Made by a program: the position numbers and the translations under genes
The notes under the pieces: generated by a model
What the model saw: the letters and a program-made list of their open reading frames with translations, nothing else
Databases searched by the model: none
Told to the model about the DNA's origin: nothing
Shown: positions 1-5,114 of the stretch, piece after piece
Layout of the letters: each line of letters starts with the position of its first letter
Position numbering within the stretch: position 1 is the first letter of the stretch
Assembly: GCA_013335275.1 (NCBI GenBank)
Contig: JAAXVX010000118.1
Location: forward strand, 1-5,114
Source of the DNA: Bacteroidales bacterium
Lineage (GTDB): Bacteria > Bacteroidota > Bacteroidia > Bacteroidales > UBA932
DNA length: 5,114 bases
Direction: 5' to 3'

Positions 1-69
1 TTTCGGCGCTGATACAGATAACTGATTTATCACAAAATGGCTGTATGACAAAATTTCAGATAAAAATAT

Positions 70-77
70 TATTTTTG
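70..77 (+). promoter_or_regulatory. Candidate Bacteroidota -7 promoter element
   Basis: The bases TATTTTTG match the Bacteroidota -7 consensus TAnnTTTG exactly. They lie about 40 bp before the ATG at 118, which would give a 5' leader of roughly 30-35 bases. The expected -33 TTTG is not clear: the region 45-50 reads ATGACA, only loosely promoter-like. In such AT-rich DNA the -7 match could be chance, so this is a candidate only. Confidence 0.35.
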
Positions 78-117
78 TTGGTGACTACTTAAACTAAACT
101 TCACACATTACTTAATT

Positions 118-1611
118 ATGACACTTATCAGGAGCTTTCGCTTTGTCAATGTTTTAATTGTAATAACATCATTGTCGATTATTTCTTCCTGTTCAAAAGA
201 GGAAAAGCCCGTAGAACCGAAACCTGAACCTCCGGTTGTAGAGTTATCAAAAATTTATAATTCTTCTACAGATAATGTTGTAATAAGTCATGAGTTTCGT
301 GCTGCATGGCTGACAACAGCATGGGGTCTTGACTGGCCGCAATCATATACAGGGGCTACAGCTCAGAGAGATCTTCTTATTTCACTTATAGACAGATTGA
401 AAGGAATGAATATAAATGTTATATTTTTTCAGGTAAGATGCTCATCAGATGCGTTTTATAAATCATCAATCTCGCCTTGGTCTTCTTATCTGACAGGTAA
501 ACAGGGAGATGATCCCGGGTTTGACCCTTTACAGGTTGCAATCGAAGAGGCACATAAAAGAGGAATGGAGCTTCATGCCTGGATGAATCCATATAGAGTA
601 GGTTCGGATACACAATACTACGCTCCTGGCCATCCGGCACTACTGCATCCCGATTGGTATGTTGTTTATGACAAAGCCCGTTACTGGAATCCCGGACTTC
701 CCGAAGTGAGAACCCATTTGAAAAGTGTTGTAAAAGAGGTAATTGACAACTATGCAGTTGATGGAATCCATTTCGATGACTATTTTTATCCAGACGGAGC
801 AAAAAATACTACTGACATTTATAAATTCAACGATAAAACAACCTTTGAAAAGTATGGAAACGGTTTAACTCTTGATAAATGGAGAGAAAAAAATGTTGAC
901 GACCTTATAAAAGGTGTAAACGAAACTATTAAAGCTGTTAATCCTAAACTTATATTCGGCATCTCACCTTCCGGCAGAATTGAAAATTCACTGGCTCTTT
1001 ACGCAAATTCCATAACGTGGCTAAGTAATGGATGGATTGATTATCTGGCTCCTCAGATTTATTGGGAGATAGGCCATGCCACTGCGGATTTTGACAGGCT
1101 TGTCCGTTACTGGGACAATAACTCCTATGGGAAACCAATTTTTCCGGGAATTGCAGCATATAAATTCGGGGATGCTCTCTATCCTGCATACAGTTCAACA
1201 ACACAGTTTCTTAACCAGGTTACTCTCAGCCGCTCACTATCAAACATTAAAGGGAATTGCTGGTACCGTACACTAAACATCCTTGGCGGAACCTTGTCTT
1301 CCTTTATTACTTCATCGTTATATCCGTCGCTAAGCGTTGTACCAAAAATGGGATCAGTAACGTTTACTGTACCATTGCCTCCTGCTGTTTCTGTATCCGG
1401 GACTTCAGTCAATTGGAACTCTGTTTCAAATTCAACTCAATATGCTGTTTATGAGCTTAAACGAAGGGGAACAAGTTCTACCTGGGATGCACTTGCACGC
1501 CAGATTGATTCAAAGACCAGTTTTAACGGGCAGGTTTTAAAAAACTATCTTGTTATTGCATTAAACGAAAGAGAAAAATCTGCACCCAGCAATATTGTTT
1601 ATATTCAATAA
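118..1611 (+). CDS. GHL10 (DUF187) family glycoside hydrolase-like lipoprotein with C-terminal FN3-like domain
   Basis: This 497-residue protein is a predicted exported lipoprotein of the GHL10 family (Pfam PF02638), which has a TIM-barrel glycosidase fold. The E. coli relative DigH (YddW) cleaves peptide-free peptidoglycan glycan strands; the substrate here is inferred at best. The signal peptide covers residues 1-24 and ends in IISSC with the lipid-anchored Cys25. The following SKEE fits the Bacteroidota surface-export signal X-K-(D/E)2, and a Pro/Glu-rich linker spans 31-42. Family motifs appear in order: EFRAAW (59-64), FQVR (104-107) and DAFY (111-114), HAWMNPYR (153-160), DGIHFDDYFYP (215-225, with Asp220/Asp221 candidate active-site acids), FGISPSGR (280-287) and DYLAPQIYW (308-316). 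Residues about 420-497 resemble a fibronectin type III domain (VNW and YAVYE strands, SAPSN near the end). The ATG at 118 is chosen because it gives a complete signal peptide; there is no Shine-Dalgarno sequence. The stop overlaps the convergent hydrolase gene. The gene appears intact. Family assignment is strong; the exact substrate is unknown. Confidence 0.93.
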   Translation: MTLIRSFRFVNVLIVITSLSIISSCSKEEKPVEPKPEPPVVELSKIYNSSTDNVVISHEFRAAWLTTAWGLDWPQSYTGATAQRDLLISLIDRLKGMNINVIFFQVRCSSDAFYKSSISPWSSYLTGKQGDDPGFDPLQVAIEEAHKRGMELHAWMNPYRVGSDTQYYAPGHPALLHPDWYVVYDKARYWNPGLPEVRTHLKSVVKEVIDNYAVDGIHFDDYFYPDGAKNTTDIYKFNDKTTFEKYGNGLTLDKWREKNVDDLIKGVNETIKAVNPKLIFGISPSGRIENSLALYANSITWLSNGWIDYLAPQIYWEIGHATADFDRLVRYWDNNSYGKPIFPGIAAYKFGDALYPAYSSTTQFLNQVTLSRSLSNIKGNCWYRTLNILGGTLSSFITSSLYPSLSVVPKMGSVTFTVPLPPAVSVSGTSVNWNSVSNSTQYAVYELKRRGTSSTWDALARQIDSKTSFNGQVLKNYLVIALNEREKSAPSNIVYIQ

Positions 1612-2996
1612 ACTGTTCCCTTTTCAAGTATCCATCCTGTTATTAATTCCAGAACTTCAGGAGATATTGTCTCCTCAATTTTGGAATATTCAGCAGGAAG
1701 TCCTGTTTCGGCTCTCTGAAACAAGTGATTTACGCCTTCAATGCTTATAATTGTAACATATTTTTTCAGAGAATCTGTATTACCTCCATGAGCGGCCAAC
1801 AGTGATTTTTCAAGCGCGTTAAGATTTACCTCATATGGAACCTGAAGGTCTTTTGTGCCATTGATTGCTATAAGTGGAATTTTAATCCTCGACAGAGCAT
1901 CAGCAGGGTCGTAATTAAGAAAAGTAAGCATCCATGGTGTCGTGATGGCGGTCACCTGCTGATTAATCTGGCTCTCGGGCACTTCTGCACCGGCATTTGA
2001 TTTAATGAAATCGCTGAGAAGCTTTTTTAAGCCTGGGTTATTACGCTCTTTATCAACAATGCTATACAAGTTCCTTGTAATAATAGAATATTTATCAATT
2101 TCAGCTTCAGAAACGCCTGATGCCTTACCAATTAATCCTTGTTGAGAAACAATGATTTCCGAGCCTTTTATTCCAGGTGCAGCAAGCAAAACGATAAAGC
2201 TGATATCATTTCTCTTTGAAGCGACAATAGGTGCAATTATACCTCCTTCGCTATGGCCCATCAATCCAATTTTAACTCCGGCCAAATCATTTCTCCCTTT
2301 TAAATATTCAACTGCTGAGTTCACGTCTTCGGCAAAATCGAATGAAGTTGCCGAAGCAAAATTCCCTTTTGACTTACCAATTCCCCTATCGTCAAAACGA
2401 AGAACACCTATTCCTCTTTTTGTAAGATAATCTGCCCATAGTAAAAACGGTTTGTGATTCATTATCTCTTCATCTCTGTTCTGCGGCCCGCTGCCAGATA
2501 TGAGAATAACAACTGCTCCTGGCTTGCCCTCTTTTGGGAGAGTCAGAGTTCCGGCCAGCTCAATACCCGCTTTTGAGTTATTAAAGGCTATCTCTTCCGT
2601 TGAATACAGGAAAGGCGGTCTTGGCTCCTGTGGCCTTTTAGGTCCTTCAAATGGTCGTTTAGAGAGGTTCAGCGGAATAGTTGCCGGGCCTTGTTTAAAA
2701 GTCCCAATAATTTTATCTCCCATGAATACTCCGGAATATTCAACCATTGCAGAACTCACAAAAAATTTGACAATTGAATTGCTGAATTCCGTTTTTGAGA
2801 CCGGAATACCCTTTACTCCCTGATCCGGGCTGTCCATTGTTGCAGTATAAAGAGTGTCGGTTTTAGAAATATTAAAAACAATCTTCAGTTCAATTTTTTC
2901 TGTTTTAAGCAGGCCATACCAGCTGCCTTCTATAGTCTGCGAAAAAAGAGAGTAAGGAAGCAGCATAAGTACTGCAATATATAGTTTTGTCTTCAT
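1605..2996 (-). CDS. Secreted alpha/beta hydrolase (S33-like) with N-terminal beta-rich domain
   Basis: The 463-residue product is a predicted periplasmic or secreted serine hydrolase (esterase or peptidase type). The signal peptide MKTKLYIAVLMLLPYSLFSQ ends at about residue 20. Residues 22-112 form the beta-rich domain often found ahead of such hydrolases in Bacteroidota, with GSWYGLL at 24-30 and the MDSPDQGVKGIPV stretch at 54-66. A basic, proline-rich linker follows (114-128). The alpha/beta hydrolase domain runs from about 133 to the end. It has SGSGPQNRD (167-175, oxyanion-hole region), FDDRGIGKS (201-209), the nucleophile elbow GHSEG (247-251, Ser249), the probable acid Asp383 in NGTKDLQVP, and the probable catalytic His424 in GVNHLF. 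The triad looks complete. I start at the ATG at 2996: an in-frame TTG at 3035 would add 13 residues, but it lies upstream of the terminator hairpin at 3007-3031 and would spoil the signal peptide. The substrate cannot be told from sequence. The 3' end overlaps the convergent GHL10 gene by 7 bp. Confidence 0.93.
   Translation of the reverse strand: MKTKLYIAVLMLLPYSLFSQTIEGSWYGLLKTEKIELKIVFNISKTDTLYTATMDSPDQGVKGIPVSKTEFSNSIVKFFVSSAMVEYSGVFMGDKIIGTFKQGPATIPLNLSKRPFEGPKRPQEPRPPFLYSTEEIAFNNSKAGIELAGTLTLPKEGKPGAVVILISGSGPQNRDEEIMNHKPFLLWADYLTKRGIGVLRFDDRGIGKSKGNFASATSFDFAEDVNSAVEYLKGRNDLAGVKIGLMGHSEGGIIAPIVASKRNDISFIVLLAAPGIKGSEIIVSQQGLIGKASGVSEAEIDKYSIITRNLYSIVDKERNNPGLKKLLSDFIKSNAGAEVPESQINQQVTAITTPWMLTFLNYDPADALSRIKIPLIAINGTKDLQVPYEVNLNALEKSLLAAHGGNTDSLKKYVTIISIEGVNHLFQRAETGLPAEYSKIEETISPEVLELITGWILEKGTVY
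1659..1683 (+). terminator. Possible intrinsic terminator for the GHL10 gene
   Basis: AGGAGA (1659-1664) and TCTCCT (1670-1675) form a perfect 6-bp stem with a TATTG loop, followed by CAATTTT. It starts 48 bases after the GHL10 stop codon, a usual terminator position, but lies within the 3' coding part of the opposing hydrolase gene. The stem is short and the T-run is weak and interrupted, so it may simply be coding sequence. Confidence 0.3.
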
Positions 2997-3006
2997 AATT
3001 ATATAT

Positions 3007-3031
3007 AAAAAAAGCCTGTATAAATACAAGC
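3007..3031 (-). terminator. Intrinsic (Rho-independent) terminator after the YjbH-like gene
   Basis: On the minus strand, GCTTGTA (3031-3025) pairs with TACAGGC (3020-3014) over all 7 positions, with one G-U pair. The loop is four bases (TTTA), and seven T residues follow directly (3013-3007). It begins about 34 bases after the stop of the YjbH-like gene and should end that transcript. The T-run finishes only 10 bp before the hydrolase start codon, so the hydrolase gene is probably not a simple third cistron of the same operon. Confidence 0.8.
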
Positions 3032-3064
3032 GCAATTTAGTTAAAATGTATAAGAATCTGCTGT

Positions 3065-3796
3065 CTAAATAGTGAATTGAAACTGAAAGCCAGCCACAGG
3101 GTACCTGAATTGATTTAGCAGAAACTGGAAATAAAGATATTTGAAAACAATAATGTTTGCACCGATATTGAAATTATTAGTATCGTATTCTGCAATGATA
3201 TTAAGATCTTTATAAAATTTGGGAGTGAATGATATACCTCCTGAAACAGGAAATTTTTGTATGACGCTTTTGCTTACCGGAATATTGTATGCCGCATGAA
3301 AGCCTATAACATTTCCGTTTAAATTTAAGTGCTTACTTAATGCTAAATAATTAGACCCAAAATATTTATTAAATGAAGCAACACCAAATAAGCCATAAGT
3401 AGTTAATGCATCATTTGATCCTATAACAACTGCCGGCCAATATTTTCCCTCTTTAATTGGTCTTATTCTAAAACATATAGCTCTGTCAACATTACTGAAT
3501 TTTCCAGTATGATATAAATCAAATGCTGTATTAGTAATCGCTATTTCAGCGAAAGATACAAACGTAATATTAAGAAAAAAGTTGAATGTATTATAATTCC
3601 ATTCTGCAGGAGTAAATTGATTTGGAAGATAGTTTCCTCCTATTTTAATTGTGCCATCAGGAGACATATCCGCCGAAGGGCTGTTCAATAATCCTGTAAC
3701 TCCTAGTGTGGATTGTGCATTTAAATAAAAAGAAGATGTCAGGAGCAGAATAACCGCTCCCAACATCATCTTGTTAATCGATTTACTGAAAATCAT
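3065..3796 (-). CDS. YjbH-like predicted outer-membrane beta-barrel protein
   Basis: This 243-residue protein has a signal peptide, with basic residues Lys5 and Lys9, a hydrophobic core at about 11-25 and cleavage likely after NAQ (28) or one residue earlier. The mature part begins with a GVTGLLNSPSADMSPDGTIKIG-like stretch (32-53). This resembles the N-terminal signature of the YjbH family (PF06082), outer-membrane proteins linked in proteobacteria to exopolysaccharide export. IIAEYDTNNFNIGANI (200-215) also recalls a YjbH segment. Alternating polar and aromatic residues run through the protein, ending FQFQFTI, as expected for a transmembrane beta-barrel. Proteobacterial YjbH is about 700 residues, so this is a short single-domain form, not obviously truncated since both ends look complete. 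The ATG at 3796 gives the full signal peptide; no Shine-Dalgarno sequence is present. It lies 21 bp downstream of the lipoprotein gene, suggesting co-transcription, and a terminator follows. A polysaccharide role is inference from distant homology only; a generic outer-membrane barrel is the fallback. Confidence 0.75.
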   Translation of the reverse strand: MIFSKSINKMMLGAVILLLTSSFYLNAQSTLGVTGLLNSPSADMSPDGTIKIGGNYLPNQFTPAEWNYNTFNFFLNITFVSFAEIAITNTAFDLYHTGKFSNVDRAICFRIRPIKEGKYWPAVVIGSNDALTTYGLFGVASFNKYFGSNYLALSKHLNLNGNVIGFHAAYNIPVSKSVIQKFPVSGGISFTPKFYKDLNIIAEYDTNNFNIGANIIVFKYLYFQFLLNQFRYPVAGFQFQFTI

Positions 3797-3817
3797 TACT
3801 GTCAGTTAACCGATGTA

Positions 3818-5114
3818 TTAAATAGTACCGCCGCCGCCAAGACCGTGGTCGTGACCATGAAGGTGGTGATGAGCATGTGCATCATAAACAACAAGGTTGT
3901 AAGAAAGAGAAACCATATCTGCTTTAACAGTTATAATATCCAGAGTTTTGTTAACTGCACCTACTTTATCTTTTAGCTTTATTGTAAATTTCTTCGATGT
4001 AAAGTTTTGTGTAGCTGTTGTCTGCTGATAGTACATTGATGGAATTGATCTGGTAACAGCAAGTGAAGTGGTTTTTGTTCCAAAGGCAGTTAAAGGGGCT
4101 ATACCATTGTAATTAGCTGTAACAAGAGCTGTAATTGAAGCTATAAGTTCGGTTTGGTCCGCACCTGTAATTCCTGCTGCTGTAAGTGTTGTAGCAAGAG
4201 GGGTTTCAAATTTGTAACCTGTGCTTTCAATATATCTCGCTGCTGTTTGACTGTATGCAGTCAGACCTCTGTTAATCATAAGGCTGTCAAGAACCTTAAC
4301 CGGTTTAACAGTCGTAGCACCAGCCACTGAAGGAGACTTAAATGATATCTTGTAAAGAGAGAAGTGGGTAATTGAGGTAAGATAGTCATTAGGTGACGAA
4401 CTATATGTCACAGGAGTAGTCTGAACTTCCCATACACCAAGTGCAGAGTTGAAATACTCAAGCTGAAGTTCTGCATATTGCCAGTTTGTAAGTGGATTGT
4501 CAATTGCGATAACCAGTGGTTTGCTGAATACATATCCCGATGGTTCAAAACGAAGAGTCATAACACCAGGATTGTTAACTGTATTCTGAACATAAATATC
4601 ATCAACTTCTACAGCTGTAATAAGGATTGGACCGGTTACGGCAGCGCCGCTGGCATCTTTAACGGTTGTTCCTGAAGGAAGTGTAAGTGTAGCATCTGAT
4701 GCGCCCCCTTCAATTGCAATTGTACCGCCGACAGTTGGATCCAAAGGAGTAATTCCGGGAACATAAGGAACCATTGTCATTGTTAAGCTGAATACAAGAG
4801 CGTGGTTCGGAGCAGCTGTAGGGAATTCAAGTGAATAAGTTGCTGAGAAGAAATCGGCTTTTGTAAGAACAATGTTATACTTACCTGAAGTTGTCAGGTT
4901 TGCAAATTCAAATTTACCGAAACTGTCTGTAGTAGCTGTTTTGGTACCCATGGTAACTGTAACGCCTGGCAATACAGCATTTGTTTTTTGGTTGTAAACC
5001 TGTCCTTTAATTGTGTAGGTCGCAGGTAATGGTTCCGGAGTAGGAATAGGATCGGGTGTTTTTGTACACGAAGCCGCACCTACGAGTGCAGCAATCAAGA
5101 AACTGGCAGAAGCA
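3818..5114 (-). CDS. Partial lipoprotein: carboxypeptidase-regulatory-like and ZU5-like domains, His-rich tail (5' end outside window)
   Basis: The reading frame is open to the right edge, leaving 431 visible residues; the true start is beyond 5114. Numbering here is from the first complete codon at 5113. The visible N-terminus (ASASFLIAALVGAASC) is the hydrophobic part of a lipoprotein signal with lipid-anchored Cys16, then a Pro-rich linker (18-30). Residues about 33-98 match a carboxypeptidase regulatory-like beta-sandwich (IKGQVYNQKTNAVLPGVTV, then TTDSFGKFEF). Residues about 127-258 resemble a bacterial ZU5-like domain: GGTIAIEGG (129-137), LTLPSGTTV (143-151), LRFEPSGYVFSKPLVIAI (187-204) and ITHFSLYKI (248-256). 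The remainder (about 275-410) is not recognised. The C-terminus holds seven histidines in eleven residues (413-423), then a glycine run. After the Cys the sequence is TKTPD, without the acidic pair seen in the GHL10 lipoprotein, so surface exposure is less certain. A TTG at 5098 is not the start because it would cut the signal peptide. It is probably the upstream member of an operon with the YjbH-like gene. The function is unknown; a structural or binding role at the outer membrane is inference. Confidence 0.85.
   Translation of the reverse strand, partial: ASASFLIAALVGAASCTKTPDPIPTPEPLPATYTIKGQVYNQKTNAVLPGVTVTMGTKTATTDSFGKFEFANLTTSGKYNIVLTKADFFSATYSLEFPTAAPNHALVFSLTMTMVPYVPGITPLDPTVGGTIAIEGGASDATLTLPSGTTVKDASGAAVTGPILITAVEVDDIYVQNTVNNPGVMTLRFEPSGYVFSKPLVIAIDNPLTNWQYAELQLEYFNSALGVWEVQTTPVTYSSSPNDYLTSITHFSLYKISFKSPSVAGATTVKPVKVLDSLMINRGLTAYSQTAARYIESTGYKFETPLATTLTAAGITGADQTELIASITALVTANYNGIAPLTAFGTKTTSLAVTRSIPSMYYQQTTATQNFTSKKFTIKLKDKVGAVNKTLDIITVKADMVSLSYNLVVYDAHAHHHLHGHDHGLGGGGTI

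Noticed and set aside
2..25. An open frame from the left edge ending in TGA (FGADTDN), possibly the tail of an upstream gene.
   Set aside because: Seven codons are too few to distinguish a gene end from chance.
26..64. An inverted repeat TTTATC/GATAAA in the leader of the GHL10 gene.
   Set aside because: Six AT-rich bases separated by 27 bases are expected by chance.
45..92. A 15-codon ORF before the GHL10 gene (MTKFQIKILFLLVTT) resembling the start of a signal peptide.
   Set aside because: It is very short, ends well before position 118, is in a different frame from the next gene and contains the candidate -7 element. It could be a decayed remnant, but chance in AT-rich DNA is likelier.
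1257..1454. A possible frameshift in the GHL10 gene where the sequence after KGNCWYRT departs from the usual family pattern.
   Set aside because: The main frame continues without interruption into a sensible FN3-like domain, while the alternative frames give unrelated sequence.
2500..2823. A plus-strand ORF of 107 codons opposite the hydrolase gene, and similar antisense ORFs at 2152-2430, 419-802 and 950-1204.
   Set aside because: Each lies fully opposite a gene with clear family motifs, and its product shows no recognisable domain or signal peptide. These are shadows of the true coding frames.
2997..3035. A longer form of the hydrolase starting at TTG 3035.
   Set aside because: The extension is translated from the terminator hairpin and T-tract, and puts 13 extra residues before an already complete signal peptide.
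5096..5098. TTG at 5098 as the start of the lipoprotein gene.
   Set aside because: The frame is open to the edge of the window, and upstream codons (ASASF) continue the hydrophobic signal segment. Starting here would remove the basic N-terminal part.

Overview
The window looks like an ordinary stretch of a Bacteroidota chromosome. The evidence is low G+C, start codons without Shine-Dalgarno sequences in AT-rich leaders, a TAnnTTTG-type -7 promoter element, a lipoprotein with the Cys-X-Lys-acidic-acidic export signal typical of the phylum, and signal peptides ending in SQ or AQ. The genus cannot be named from the sequence. No tRNA, rRNA, CRISPR array, insertion sequence or phage gene was seen.

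Layout. Positions 1-117 are a short leader with a candidate promoter. A plus-strand gene (118-1611) encodes a predicted surface lipoprotein of the glycosyl-hydrolase-like GHL10 (DUF187) family with a C-terminal fibronectin-III-like domain. It converges on, and overlaps by 7 bp, a minus-strand gene (1605-2996) for a secreted alpha/beta hydrolase with an N-terminal beta-barrel-like domain. Upstream of that gene on the minus strand are a clear intrinsic terminator (3007-3031), then a small YjbH-like predicted outer-membrane beta-barrel protein (3065-3796). Just 21 bp further is a lipoprotein gene that runs off the right edge (3818-5114, 5' end missing). No gene-free stretch exceeds 120 bp.

How they fit together. 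All four products carry export signals, so this is a cell-envelope region. The lipoprotein and the YjbH-like gene are probably one transcription unit ending at the terminator. The hydrolase would then be a separate unit or expressed by read-through. Nothing shows that the GHL10 enzyme and the hydrolase share a pathway.

The most interesting item is the partial lipoprotein. It combines a carboxypeptidase-regulatory-like domain, a ZU5-like domain ending in His-Phe-Ser (the motif at which animal ZU5-UPA/FIIND proteins cleave themselves), an unrecognised C-terminal domain and a histidine-rich tail. I see no convincing evidence of a wholly new multi-gene system.
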